Assembly (NCBI GenBank): GCA_964538225.1
Contig: CAZIDW010000001.1
Span: 1-44,949, forward strand
DNA from: JAFGCR01 sp964538225
GTDB taxonomy: Bacteria; Patescibacteriota; Gracilibacteria; UM-FILTER-43-11
Direction of reading: 5' to 3'
DNA: 44,949 nucleotides
Position 1 is the stretch's first letter. Every line of letters begins with the position of its first letter. Under the pieces are notes generated by a model, which ran no database searches, was not told the origin of the DNA, and worked only from the letters and a program-made list of their open reading frames with translations. Made by a program: the position numbers and the translations under genes. Shown piece after piece: positions 8,872 to 16,913 of the stretch.

Positions 8872-9501
8872 ATGGCGATATTAAACGTCAATCCAACTCG
8901 AATGGCTTTGCTGGGGCTCAAGAAAAAGCTCAAGAGCGCCCAACGAGGGCATAAACTGCTTAAGGACAAGCAGGATGGTCTGATGCAGAAGTTTATGGAG
9001 ATCATCCGCGAAGCTAAAAAAGTACGTGAAGAGGTAGAGGAAAGGCTGGGCGCGGCTTTTAAAAATTTCATCCGGGCCAGCTCGCTGATGCCCGAAGAGT
9101 TTATGGAAGGGGCGCTTTTGTATTCCACGGCTAAAACCAAACTGGCTGTGGAGACCAAAAACGTCATGTCGGTCCGTATTCCCAAATTCAAACTTGAAAC
9201 GCAAGGGGATGTCATTACCTACGGTTACCTGCAGACCAGTGCGGAGCTGGACGTTTCCCTCCAGTCTTTCCAGGATGTTTTTCCGCTTCTTATTGAGCTG
9301 GCAGAGATTGAAAAGTCCGCGGAAGCGCTGGCGGATGAACTGGAAAAGACCCGCCGCCGCGTGAACGCACTGGAATACCGCCTGATTCCCGACCTTCAGG
9401 ATACTATTCGCTTCATCCAGATGAAGCTTGGTGAGATGGAACGAGGCACCATCATCAACACCATGGTAGTCAAGGCCAAACTCGAAGCCCAATCCGCTTA
9501 A
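8872..9501 (+). CDS. ntpD: V-type ATPase subunit D (central rotor shaft)
   Basis: 209 residues, family length. The start MAILNVNPTRMALLGLKKKL is the diagnostic N-terminus (NPTR..L..LK..L), and the C-terminal helix carries TRRRVNALEYRLIPDLQDTI, also diagnostic. The N- and C-terminal helices form the coiled-coil shaft that turns in the A3B3 head. It is the last recognisable ATPase gene of the operon. Confidence 0.95.
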   Translation: MAILNVNPTRMALLGLKKKLKSAQRGHKLLKDKQDGLMQKFMEIIREAKKVREEVEERLGAAFKNFIRASSLMPEEFMEGALLYSTAKTKLAVETKNVMSVRIPKFKLETQGDVITYGYLQTSAELDVSLQSFQDVFPLLIELAEIEKSAEALADELEKTRRRVNALEYRLIPDLQDTIRFIQMKLGEMERGTIINTMVVKAKLEAQSA

Positions 9502-9567
9502 AACGCATGACTTTGATTGAAATATCGCCGGTTTTTTGATATACCTTTTTTGGTAACCCCATTTATT

Positions 9568-9840
9568 ATGTTCTTTGGAAAACAAAAAAAGGGCATCGGT
9601 ATACGGATCGGTCACAAACGGCTTATGGGTTTTCGTATGAAAGAGATTTTTATCGGGCATCGTTCCATTTTTGCCCTGATCGGGTTCATTGTGGGGGGTG
9701 TTTTGGTCGGCCGATCGGTTTGGGAATATCTGATGACCTATTTTTCTCTCTCTGTTGTTATTGTAATCGGTTTTTTGGTTTTTTTGCTCAGTGGCCTGGT
9801 CTTGCATGAGTTTGATGAAGAAAATCAAAAAAAAGAATAG
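9568..9840 (+). CDS. Small two-helix membrane protein, function unknown
   Basis: 90 residues from the ATG at 9568. An upstream TTG at 9517 would add an unlikely 17-residue tail. Basic start (MFFGKQKKGIGIRIGHKR), two hydrophobic helices (about 33-48 and 58-78), acidic-basic tail. I recognise no family. It occupies the place after D where Enterococcus has ntpH/ntpJ and lies 67 bp downstream of D and 22 bp upstream of trxB, so it is probably cotranscribed. A role as an ATPase accessory is possible but unproven. Confidence 0.65.
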   Translation: MFFGKQKKGIGIRIGHKRLMGFRMKEIFIGHRSIFALIGFIVGGVLVGRSVWEYLMTYFSLSVVIVIGFLVFLLSGLVLHEFDEENQKKE

Positions 9841-9862
9841 CTTTTATAATTTTTGATTGAAT

Positions 9863-10786
9863 ATGTCTGATATTTACGATGTCATCATTATCGGCACCGG
9901 TCCGGCCGGTTACACGGCTGCTATTTATACGAGCCGCGGTAATCTGAAGACACTTGTCTTCGACGGCCCCCAGCCGGGCGGCCAGCTGACCACCACCACT
10001 AAAGTAGAAAATTTTCCGGGATTCGAAGACGGTATTCAGGGGCCTGAACTGATGAAAGAAATGCGCGCTCAGGCGGAACGTTTCGGCACAGATTATGTGA
10101 ATAAAAAAGTGGATAAAGTCGATTTTTCCGCCCGCCCCTTTCGCGTCTGGGCCGGCCAGGAAGAATATCAGGCTAAAGCCGTTATCATCACCACGGGGTC
10201 TAAGCCCCGCAAGCTGGGCCTGGAATCCGAAGAAAAGTTCTGGTCTAAAGGGGTTTCCAGCTGTGCCACCTGCGATGGCTTCTTTTTTAAGAATAAGACA
10301 GTCGCGGTGATTGGTGGCGGGGACAGCGCCATGGAAGAGGGGACGTTTCTCACCAAATTCGCTGAAAAAGTCTATATCATCCATCGTCGGGATGAATTTA
10401 AGGCGTCTGAGATCATGCTGAAGCGCGCTCAGGATAATAATAAGGTCGAAATCCTCATCAATAAGGCGGTTGAAGAGGTTTTAGGCGATGACCATGTGAC
10501 TGGCCTCCGCCTGAAAGACACGGAAACGGGTGAGACTTCAGAATTAAAGGTTGACGGGATGTTTCTGGCTATCGGCCATACCCCGGCCACAGATCCTTTT
10601 AAGGATGAGGTCGAATTGGATGACCATGGGTATATCGTTCACAAAAAACACACCATGACGAGTTTACAAGGTGTTTTTGCAGGCGGGGATTGTGTGGATT
10701 CCCGCTACCGACAGGCAATTACCGCGGCAGGACAGGGCTGTCGGGCGGCTATGGATACCAAACGATGGCTGGATGACAATGAGTAG
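9863..10786 (+). CDS. trxB: Thioredoxin reductase (NADPH, FAD)
   Basis: 307 residues from the ATG at 9863; a TTG two codons upstream is less likely. FAD-binding GTGPAGYTAAIY is at the start. The redox pair CATC has cysteines at about 134 and 137. NADPH-binding GGGDSAMEEG follows. FAD-contacting GVFAGGDCVDSRYRQA is near the C-terminus. It reduces thioredoxin with NADPH. The motif order is that of low-molecular-weight bacterial TrxB. It ends one base before the convergent small ORF at 10788. Confidence 0.95.
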   Translation: MSDIYDVIIIGTGPAGYTAAIYTSRGNLKTLVFDGPQPGGQLTTTTKVENFPGFEDGIQGPELMKEMRAQAERFGTDYVNKKVDKVDFSARPFRVWAGQEEYQAKAVIITTGSKPRKLGLESEEKFWSKGVSSCATCDGFFFKNKTVAVIGGGDSAMEEGTFLTKFAEKVYIIHRRDEFKASEIMLKRAQDNNKVEILINKAVEEVLGDDHVTGLRLKDTETGETSELKVDGMFLAIGHTPATDPFKDEVELDDHGYIVHKKHTMTSLQGVFAGGDCVDSRYRQAITAAGQGCRAAMDTKRWLDDNE

Positions 10787-10787
10787 C

Positions 10788-10979
10788 TTATTCCTGTTGT
10801 GACAAGACAACCAGCCCTTCTATCAGGCGCATGCGGGCTTTTCGCGCCTCCTCTTCAGCCAGTTGGCGGATTCGGAGGGCGCCAGTCAGCAGGTCTGCTT
10901 GGCGCTCATCAATAAAACCAGCTTCCAGGACTGTCGCGATATCATCGGGCGAGTAGTCCGGTTTTTCTGAATGGGACAT
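10788..10979 (-). CDS. Small hypothetical protein downstream of rplT
   Basis: 63 residues (MSHSEKPDYSPDDIATVLEA...), acidic then helical, with an EEEARKARMRL run. No family recognised. Its ATG lies 20 nt after the rplT stop on the same strand, so it could be the last gene of the infC-rpmI-rplT operon. Its stop abuts the trxB stop. The composition looks protein-like and no better ORF exists here, but the short length leaves doubt. Confidence 0.55.
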   Translation of the reverse strand: MSHSEKPDYSPDDIATVLEAGFIDERQADLLTGALRIRQLAEEEARKARMRLIEGLVVLSQQE

Positions 10980-10999
10980 CTTTATCGGATTAAAAACAA

Positions 11000-11533
11000 T
11001 TATTCTTTGGCGGCTGATTCTTCCTGCTTTTGAGGCGGTTCCTGAGGTTCGCTTGCCGGAGAATCATTATCCTCTCCTTCAGGCGCTGCCGTGTCGTCGG
11101 ATGCAGGTTTTTCCGTTTCAGGATTTTTGGCTTTTTTTTGTGTGGCTGGTTTTTTTACTTCCGGCGCTTTGTCTTCCGGGGGCAGGGAAGCCTTGGCTTT
11201 TTCCACGATTTCTTTAAAAACATCCGGTTCGCTGATTGCTAGTTCAGACAGCATTTTGCGGTTGATCTCAATACCGGCCAGTTCCAGGCCATAAATAAAC
11301 CGGCTGTATTTCATGTCATGCTCCCGGCAGGCATTATTGATCCGCAGGACCCATAGCTGGTGGAATGTCCGTTTTTTCAGCTTGCGGTCACGGTAAGCGT
11401 TTTGGCCTGCTTTCATGACAGCGTTTTTGGCCAGTTTGAATACATTTTTCCGTTTTCCGCGGAATCCTTTTGTCTGTTTAAGGATTTTTTTATGACGCCG
11501 ATGGGTTGTTACGCCGCATTTTACTCTGGACAT
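11000..11533 (-). CDS. rplT: 50S ribosomal protein L20 with C-terminal extension
   Basis: 177 residues. Residues 1 to about 120 are a complete L20 (MSRVKCGVTTHRRHKKILKQ, RDRKLKKRTFHQLWVLRINN, IEINRKMLSELAI). L20 binds 23S rRNA early in large-subunit assembly. Bacterial L20 is normally about 117-120 residues. Here about 57 further residues follow, first Lys/Pro/Ala-rich and then Asp/Glu/Pro/Ser-rich, ending QEESAAKE. The extension looks disordered. The gene order infC-rpmI-rplT is the conserved bacterial one. Confidence 0.95.
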   Translation of the reverse strand: MSRVKCGVTTHRRHKKILKQTKGFRGKRKNVFKLAKNAVMKAGQNAYRDRKLKKRTFHQLWVLRINNACREHDMKYSRFIYGLELAGIEINRKMLSELAISEPDVFKEIVEKAKASLPPEDKAPEVKKPATQKKAKNPETEKPASDDTAAPEGEDNDSPASEPQEPPQKQEESAAKE

Positions 11534-11562
11534 CGTAAGAAGTGGATTAGCGATTAAAAAGA

Positions 11563-11778
11563 TTACTGGCCAGGCAGTAGCCGCTTAAGCTCTTTTTTAT
11601 GAGCCTTGCTGGTGAGGATGGTCTGTTTGGCCAGCCGCTTCTGTTTTTTGGATTTTTGCTGAAGCAAGTGATTATGCGCGGCTTTCTGCTGGGCAAAATT
11701 CCCTTTTCCGGTTTTTTTAAAACGTTTTTTGGCGGAGCTGGAAGACCGTTGTTTTCCGGGCTTGGCTTTTGCTGGCAT
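11563..11778 (-). CDS. rpmI: 50S ribosomal protein L35
   Basis: 71 residues from the ATG at 11778 (MPAKAKPGKQRSSSSAKKRF), very basic, with the L35 signature KRFKKTGKG and the end SKAHKKELKRLLPGQ. The frame stays open upstream through the palindromic repeat, but those residues are not L35-like, so the ATG at 11778 is chosen. It is separated from rplT by 29 nt. Confidence 0.93.
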   Translation of the reverse strand: MPAKAKPGKQRSSSSAKKRFKKTGKGNFAQQKAAHNHLLQQKSKKQKRLAKQTILTSKAHKKELKRLLPGQ

Positions 11779-11831
11779 TTGAAAAATTTTATGAAATAAA
11801 TTTTTAAACCTGACCCTGCCGCTTCGCGGCA

Positions 11832-11936
11832 GACACCTGACGACATTTGTAATTTGCCCCTTCGGGGCGTAACTTGTAACTGGTAACTCGATTGCCACAA
11901 GTTACAAGTTACGAATTACAAATTTCGTCAGGTGTC
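11832..11936. repeat. Mosaic palindromic intergenic element, copy 3 (both ends alike)
   Basis: 105 bp between infC and rpmI. The outer ends GACACCTGACGA (11832-11843) and TCGTCAGGTGTC (11925-11936) are perfect inverted repeats. Inside are GTAACT-word arms and the mini-hairpin GCCCCTTCGGGGC at 11856-11868. This is the most symmetrical of the five copies. In the RNA it lies where other bacteria put translational control of rpmI-rplT. Confidence 0.85.
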
Positions 11937-11955
11937 AGTTATTAGGTGTTAACTG

Positions 11956-12471
11956 TTACTTGTTTGGATTTAATATCATCATCATCTGAAAACCCTGGCG
12001 CTTGGGTTCCTGCTCGATTTTACAGAGGTCTTCCACTTTTTCGTAGAATTCCTGCAGTTTAGTTTTGGCAAGGTCCTGATGGGAGATTTCACGGCCACGG
12101 AATATCACGACGACTTTAACCAGGTTCCTGTCTTCTAAAAATTGTCTCGCTTTTTTGGCTTTTACTTCCAGATCGTGCTTTTCTGTACGGATGCTCAGGC
12201 GGATGGTCTTCGTTTCCGTTTTTTTCACAGACTTTTTCGCCTTTTTTTTCTTTTTTTTCAGGCTGTAAAGATAATTTCCGTAGTCCATGACCTTACAGAC
12301 AGGCGGATCAGCAAGCGGAGCGACTTCTACCAGGTCCAGTTCTTTTTCCCGGGCGCGCTGCAGGGCTTCCTGGGTATTTATAACGCCCACTTTCTCCTCG
12401 CCGTCGATCAATAAGACCTTTGGAGTGCGGATTTTTTCATTGATGCGTAATTTTTTACCTATAGGTTTAAT
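11956..12471 (-). CDS. infC: Translation initiation factor IF-3, AUU start
   Basis: 171 residues if started at ATT (12471-12469). The N-domain reads KKLRINEKIRTPKVLLIDG, then EALQRAREKELDLVEVAP and the linker with KVMDYGNYLY. The C-domain has KTIRLSIRTEKHDLEVK and FRGREISHQ. No ATG exists in frame between the upstream stop and the conserved N-domain; the first TTG (12411) would cut off the conserved IN-EKIR segment. AUU starts are the known hallmark of infC and the basis of its autoregulation. IF-3 monitors start-codon pairing and keeps 30S subunits free. Confidence 0.93.
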   Translation of the reverse strand: MKPIGKKLRINEKIRTPKVLLIDGEEKVGVINTQEALQRAREKELDLVEVAPLADPPVCKVMDYGNYLYSLKKKKKKAKKSVKKTETKTIRLSIRTEKHDLEVKAKKARQFLEDRNLVKVVVIFRGREISHQDLAKTKLQEFYEKVEDLCKIEQEPKRQGFQMMMILNPNK

Positions 12472-12510
12472 ATTAAGGGGTAAAAGGAGAGCTTGATATT
12501 GAGCTCGACC

Positions 12511-12539
12511 ATTTTAGGTAAATTGCATTTAAAAGTCAA
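12511..12539 (-). promoter_or_regulatory. Promoter of the infC operon
   Basis: On the minus strand, -35 TTGACT (12539-12534) and -10 TAAAAT (12516-12511) are separated by 17 bp. The predicted leader before the infC AUU codon is about 33 nt and shows no Shine-Dalgarno. Confidence 0.6.
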
Positions 12540-12618
12540 TGTTTTTCTTTTGCATAAGTCAATATCGGCACGCATACATACAAAAAAAGGATTCAGGAAT
12601 CAGAAGTCAGGAATCAGC

Positions 12619-12879
12619 TTATAAATTGGAAAAAAGGCTGATAATGCCGATTTGCGCAAAATCCAGGGCAAAAAAAGCGAGCAGTGGAGAGAAATCCAGC
12701 ATCCCGGTCCGGGGCAGGATTTTACGGAATATCCGCAAAATCGGCTCAGTGATCTCATAAAGGATCTGAGTAAAGCGCCCGGGCGGGCCGGGGCGAAGCC
12801 AGGACAGCAGAATACGCACCAGAATGGCGTATTTCAGAATGCGGATGATGTTGACGAAGAAAAATAGGATGAATTCCAT
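12619..12879 (-). CDS. yggT: YggT family membrane protein
   Basis: 86 residues with the YggT pattern: hydrophobic helix at 4-22, then VRILLSWLRPGPPGRFTQIL, the conserved ITEPILRIFRKILP, then SPLLAFFALDFAQIGI. YggT proteins are small inner-membrane proteins of uncertain role, linked in other bacteria to division or osmotic stress. It is downstream of yfiH on the same strand. TATAAT lies 6 nt before the ATG, suggesting a leaderless mRNA. Confidence 0.85.
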   Translation of the reverse strand: MEFILFFFVNIIRILKYAILVRILLSWLRPGPPGRFTQILYEITEPILRIFRKILPRTGMLDFSPLLAFFALDFAQIGIISLFSNL

Positions 12880-12885
12880 GGCTCA

Positions 12886-12891
12886 ATTATA
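12886..12891 (-). promoter_or_regulatory. -10 box immediately before yggT (leaderless candidate)
   Basis: A perfect TATAAT on the minus strand ends 6 nt before the yggT ATG (12879). A start point 6-7 nt past the -10 box would coincide with the start codon. No clear -35 is seen. Confidence 0.45.
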
Positions 12892-12896
12892 CATTG

Positions 12897-12966
12897 GAAA
12901 ATCCAAAACTCTAAACTCAAAACTCTAAACTTGATACTTTTTCGAATTTTGGACGTTGAGTTTTAA
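12897..12966. repeat. Word-repeat gap, AAACTCTAAA family
   Basis: Reiterated AAAACTCTAAACTC words are followed by a partial complement (TTGAGTTTTAAATTT) before yfiH. The same vocabulary recurs at 23626-23700. Confidence 0.55.
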
Positions 12967-12969
12967 ATT

Positions 12970-13638
12970 TTATTTTTTCAACCCAATAAACACAGCAATC
13001 CTGCCTGTATCAGCATTACGGTGTGAAAAATATCGGTTCGGATTACATTTTGTACATTCTTTTGCTATTTCAATCTGATTTTCCGGCACCCCCGCCTCTT
13101 TGAGCTGCTGAAGGCTGAGTGACCAAAAATTCACATTTCTGCCTTTGATAAAAGGATGGATGAATTCCGGCAGTTCTTTTTCCGGATCACTAAATGTTGC
13201 GCAGCAGGGGCCGAGCGACGGGCTGACTCCGACTATCAAATCTGCCGGATTAGTGCCAAATTCTTTTATCATCTCTTTTATTGTTTTTCCGATTATATTC
13301 TGTGCTGAGCTTCTCCATCCTGCATGTACGGCAGCAATTGAATCAGTTTTCGGGTCATACATAAGTATGCCCTGACAATCCGCTATCTTAACTGCAAGCG
13401 GGAGATTTATCTGCCGGGTAATAAACGCGTCACCTTCAAATTGTTTATCCGGTTTACCCGTGACTTTAATAATCTTATCGCCATGCATCTGACGGCTGAA
13501 TATCGGATCAACCGGAAGTTTTTTCTTCTGTTTTTCAAAAACCTCATCTTCTTCATTAAATGAGCCGAGCGGTTTTGTGGTCACTCCATGGATCAGCTCA
13601 TCGGCAAAAGGTTCGAATAAGGTGAATTTCAGTATCAT
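12970..13638 (-). CDS. yfiH: YfiH/PgeF family purine nucleoside phosphorylase-like protein
   Basis: 222 residues of the family once called multicopper-oxidase-like laccases and now known to include purine nucleoside phosphorylases. The metal and active-site motifs are visible: VHAGWR, SLGPCCATF and, near the end, YFSHRNADTGR (His-Cys-His set). KIADCQGILMYD is also typical. Members in other bacteria act in purine salvage or correct misincorporated D-Ser in peptidoglycan precursors. Its ATG directly abuts the nnrD stop, so the two are probably translationally coupled. Confidence 0.88.
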   Translation of the reverse strand: MILKFTLFEPFADELIHGVTTKPLGSFNEEDEVFEKQKKKLPVDPIFSRQMHGDKIIKVTGKPDKQFEGDAFITRQINLPLAVKIADCQGILMYDPKTDSIAAVHAGWRSSAQNIIGKTIKEMIKEFGTNPADLIVGVSPSLGPCCATFSDPEKELPEFIHPFIKGRNVNFWSLSLQQLKEAGVPENQIEIAKECTKCNPNRYFSHRNADTGRIAVFIGLKK

Positions 13639-14412
13639 CTAATCGTCTTTACGGAGCAGGTAGGGGATCAGTTCAATCAATTCCGCGGCGCGAAGGTTTG
13701 CCTGTTTTTCAACCAGATAGTCCGCCGCCTCCCCTAAGGCATGGGCCGCGATATGGCAGGCATCCACAGGCGGATGATCCTGGGCCATCAACCCGGTGAT
13801 CAGCCCGCTCAGCACATCTCCGGTCCCCCCGACAGTCATCAGGGCGTTCCCGGTTTTGTTGATGATAAGGTCTTCCTTATCCGCGATGATGTCTTCCGGG
13901 CCTTTTACGAGTAGCGTCGCCTTGAAATGCCTGGCCCATTTCTGCACATTTTCCGGCGTCGGCTCATCGCCCGTCATTTCTTTAAATTCCCTCCGATGCG
14001 GTGTCAGCACCGCGTTTTTTGGCAGGGTATTGGTATAAATAAGCGCGTCCGCGTCTACCACGGTCGGTTTGTCCAGCCTGCTCAGCAGTTCTTTCACTGC
14101 TTTTTGCGTCTCTTTAGCCTGTCCCAGTCCCGGCCCGATGGCCACCACGTCAACGTTTTGGCTGAAATCCAGGATGCGTTTCGCGTCAGCGGAGATCAGA
14201 TGGTCTTTTTCAAAGGTCCGGATGATCAGATTCAGGGAATAGGTGCGGGCCACCTGCGCGTGACAAGGGGGCAGGAATGGAAAAACCAGGTCCACCCCTG
14301 AGTATTCAGCGCCCAGGGAACATAAAATCGGCGCGCCATGGAACAGGGCGCTGCCGCCGATGACCATCACTTTGCCGTTCTGGCCCTTATGGCTGTCTTT
14401 TTTTCTTTGCAT
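13639..14412 (-). CDS. nnrD: ADP-dependent NAD(P)H-hydrate dehydratase
   Basis: 257 residues, the carbohydrate-kinase-like C-terminal half of YjeF without the epimerase half. Seen: KVMVIGGSALFHGAP, VDADALIY, LTPHRREFKEMTG, and the nucleotide-site GGTGDVLSGLI. It repairs hydrated NADH/NADPH using ADP. Being stand-alone, the NnrE epimerase would have to be elsewhere in the genome or missing. It lies downstream of murB and abuts yfiH. Confidence 0.9.
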   Translation of the reverse strand: MQRKKDSHKGQNGKVMVIGGSALFHGAPILCSLGAEYSGVDLVFPFLPPCHAQVARTYSLNLIIRTFEKDHLISADAKRILDFSQNVDVVAIGPGLGQAKETQKAVKELLSRLDKPTVVDADALIYTNTLPKNAVLTPHRREFKEMTGDEPTPENVQKWARHFKATLLVKGPEDIIADKEDLIINKTGNALMTVGGTGDVLSGLITGLMAQDHPPVDACHIAAHALGEAADYLVEKQANLRAAELIELIPYLLRKDD

Positions 14413-14507
14413 ATTTTTATATTATGTGATTTTTTAAGAACTTTTCATTTAATCACTTTTCACTGGATCACTTTTCACTGGATTGATGTTCCGATGATTA
14501 AAAAGTT
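14413..14507. repeat. Gap with two tandem 15-mers
   Basis: CACTTTTCACTGGAT occurs twice head-to-tail (14454-14468, 14469-14483), preceded by the partial copy ACTTTTCATTTAAT. No gene is seen. Confidence 0.6.
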
Positions 14508-15383
14508 TTAAAAAGGGGACAGCGGAAGGATGCACACTTCCGGCTGCATAGATACATTGAACTTGTCTTTGACTTTCTGGTGGACCTTGAGCGCCAGCGT
14601 GAGGATGTCTTTTGAAGCGGCGTCACCGGTATTGATGATGAAATTGGCGTGTTTGGGCGAGACCACAGCGCCCCCCTCCTTCATTCCTTTGCAGCCCGCC
14701 TGGTCGATGAGCCAGCCAGCCGATGGAAACCGGCGCGGATTTTTAAAGAAACTGCCGCAGGTATTCCCCACTGGCTGTTTTAAGGACCGTTCACGGATGT
14801 AATGGCTGACCTCCGCGCGGATTTTTACCCCTGGCTCCATCCGCATTTTCAGCGTGGCGGAAAGCACGATGTCTTTGTTTTTTTTGAGTTTGCTTTCCCG
14901 GTAGCCGAACTGAAAATACTCCGGCCCCACGATGACCGGCTTGTCGCCGGCGGCCGGCAGAATGACAGCATGTGTCAGCACATCCCCGATGCAGACATCC
15001 GGCACACCCGCGTTACCGCACACCGCTCCGCCCACCGTGCCCGGAATGTTGGTGAGCCCGGAAAGGCCCCCCAGGTTGTGTTGGGCCGCGATCAGAATCA
15101 TTTTGGTCAGGCTCACGCCGCCTTCCACGCTTATCCGGTCACCCTGTATCTGCATCCGGCGCATTTTATTGTGAATGATCAGCCCCGGATATCCCTCGTC
15201 TAAAAACAGGATATTGCTTCCCGCTCCCAGGATCACAAAAGGGATCTTTTTTTTGCGGGCGAATTCACGGAGGTGGTGTATTTCCTGGGCGGTTTTGGCT
15301 TCCGCGAAATATTTGGCCGGTCCGCCCGTCTGAAACGTGGTGAACTTCCTCAGCGATATGTTTTCTTTGACCTGTATACCCAT
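14508..15383 (-). CDS. murB: UDP-N-acetylmuramate dehydrogenase
   Basis: 291 residues. FAD-binding motifs ILGAGSNILF and LTNIPGTVGGAVCGNAG are present. FGYRESKLKK carries the catalytic arginine. TCGSFFKNP carries the active-site serine, and QPEVCILP the C-terminal glutamate. It reduces UDP-GlcNAc-enolpyruvate to UDP-MurNAc in peptidoglycan synthesis. It sits in the minus-strand cluster gltX-murB-nnrD-yfiH-yggT. Confidence 0.95.
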   Translation of the reverse strand: MGIQVKENISLRKFTTFQTGGPAKYFAEAKTAQEIHHLREFARKKKIPFVILGAGSNILFLDEGYPGLIIHNKMRRMQIQGDRISVEGGVSLTKMILIAAQHNLGGLSGLTNIPGTVGGAVCGNAGVPDVCIGDVLTHAVILPAAGDKPVIVGPEYFQFGYRESKLKKNKDIVLSATLKMRMEPGVKIRAEVSHYIRERSLKQPVGNTCGSFFKNPRRFPSAGWLIDQAGCKGMKEGGAVVSPKHANFIINTGDAASKDILTLALKVHQKVKDKFNVSMQPEVCILPLSPF

Positions 15384-15405
15384 AGCGTTGTAATACTACA
15401 ACTTT

Positions 15406-16881
15406 TTATAACTTTTGTAAAGCAAAATCCAATCGCCTCATCACCTCTTCTTTACCCAAATAGACCATCAGGGTCGAAAAGTTAGGTGAACGCTCCCTGC
15501 CGGACAGCGCCACCCGGATGGGCCAGAGCACCTGTCCGTTTTTCAGCCCCAGTTCATCCACTATCTTTATCATTTTTTCTGAAAGCTCCGCAGACCGGCT
15601 GTTGTCGCCCTGTTCCCATTCCAGGCTGCCGACCACTGCTTTAGTTTTTTTCAGCACATTTTCCAGTATGTCTTTGGTGATCCGGAATTTGTCGCGCATG
15701 ATCAGGCTCAGCGGATAATCGGCCAATTCATCGAACAAAACGTTCAATTCCTCCGGGATCTCCGATAGTTTTTTAAACCGTCCTTCAAAATCCGGGTCTT
15801 TCAGGATTTTTTTAATCAACGCCGGATTATCGGTCGGGATTTTATCCTCTATATAAGGTAATGCTTTTTTATAAAAAGTATCCACATCTTCTGCGATCTC
15901 CTTTTTAATCCATTCCCCGTTGATCCAGTCCAGCTTTTTCAGGTCAAACACAGCGCCGCCTTTGTGCACGCGGTCGAGTGAGAATTGTCTGATGAGTTCT
16001 TTTATACTGAATATCTCCTGCTCGGTTCCCGGATTCCAGCCGAGCAGGGCCAGGAAGTTGATCAGCGCTTCCGGCAGGTAACCGTCGTTCAGATAATCAT
16101 CCACCGATACCTTGTTTTTTCGTTTGCTGAGCTTACTTTTATCCTGATTCAAGATCAGCGGAAGATGGGCGAATCCAGGCACGTCCCACTCCAGCGTCTC
16201 AAACAGCAGGATCTGTTTGGGGGTATTGGAAATATGATCCTCCCCGCGGATGACATGGGTGATCTCCATATCGTGGTCGTCCGCCACCACGGTCAGGTGG
16301 TACAGGGGGGCATCCAGAGCCCGCGCGATGACAAAATCATCCAGTTCTTTGGAATGAATAACGGTTTCACCGCGAACCAGATCGTCCCATTTAATATCCC
16401 CGCGGTCTTTCGGCACTCGCAGGCGGATGACTCCTTTTTCACCGCTTTCTATCCGTTTTCTGGCTTCTTCAGGTCTGATCTCTGAACAACAGCCGTCATA
16501 ACGGGGCGGGCGTTTTTCCTCCTGGCATTTTTTTCGCATTTCTTCCAGCCGTTCTTTACTGCAGAAGCAGTAATACGCCTTATTTTCATCCAGGAGTTTT
16601 TGGAGGTATTTCTGGTAGATGTCTTTCCGTTCGCTTTGGCGGTACGGGCCGTGCCTGCCGTCCGCGTGCACACCTTCATCGCCCGCGATGCCCAGTTTCA
16701 TCAGCCCGTTGATAATGTCTTTTTCAAATTCCGGTTTGTTCCGTTCTTTATCTGTATCCTCAATCCGGAAGACCATTGCTCCGCCTTCGTGTTTGGCAAA
16801 AAGATAGTTATACAAAGCGGTCCGTACGGTGCCTATGTGGAGAAGGCCGGTGGGAGAAGGGGGGATACGAACCCGGATCAT
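15406..16881 (-). CDS. gltX: Glutamyl-tRNA synthetase
   Basis: 491 residues, class I synthetase. The HIGH-type motif is in the N-terminal RIPPSPTGLLHIGTVRTALY. The KMSKS-type motif is DKSKLSKRKNK. A Cys cluster (CFCS..CQEE..CC) corresponds to the zinc-binding region found in many bacterial GluRS. It charges tRNA-Glu. Whether it also mischarges the tRNA-Gln at 20.1 kb cannot be told here, since no glnS or gatCAB is in the window. First gene of its minus-strand cluster. Confidence 0.96.
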   Translation of the reverse strand: MIRVRIPPSPTGLLHIGTVRTALYNYLFAKHEGGAMVFRIEDTDKERNKPEFEKDIINGLMKLGIAGDEGVHADGRHGPYRQSERKDIYQKYLQKLLDENKAYYCFCSKERLEEMRKKCQEEKRPPRYDGCCSEIRPEEARKRIESGEKGVIRLRVPKDRGDIKWDDLVRGETVIHSKELDDFVIARALDAPLYHLTVVADDHDMEITHVIRGEDHISNTPKQILLFETLEWDVPGFAHLPLILNQDKSKLSKRKNKVSVDDYLNDGYLPEALINFLALLGWNPGTEQEIFSIKELIRQFSLDRVHKGGAVFDLKKLDWINGEWIKKEIAEDVDTFYKKALPYIEDKIPTDNPALIKKILKDPDFEGRFKKLSEIPEELNVLFDELADYPLSLIMRDKFRITKDILENVLKKTKAVVGSLEWEQGDNSRSAELSEKMIKIVDELGLKNGQVLWPIRVALSGRERSPNFSTLMVYLGKEEVMRRLDFALQKL

Positions 16882-16913
16882 GTTATTTGAATTTAAGATA
16901 TTTTCATCATATC

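Noticed and set aside
7409..9828. Long minus-strand open frames opposite ATPase subunits B and D (up to 315 codons)
   Set aside because: They are antisense shadows of strongly conserved genes, have no recognisable domains and are His/Arg/Phe-biased as expected for reverse frames.
11779..11898. 40-residue N-terminal extension of L35
   Set aside because: It reads through palindromic element copy 3; the L35 start MPAKAKPGK at 11778 is the natural one.
16855..16885. tRNA-like T-arm string (GGATACGAACCCGG) at the gltX start
   Set aside because: It is the coding sequence for the conserved gltX N-terminus (RVRIPPSP) on the minus strand; no acceptor, D-arm or anticodon arm can be built around it.
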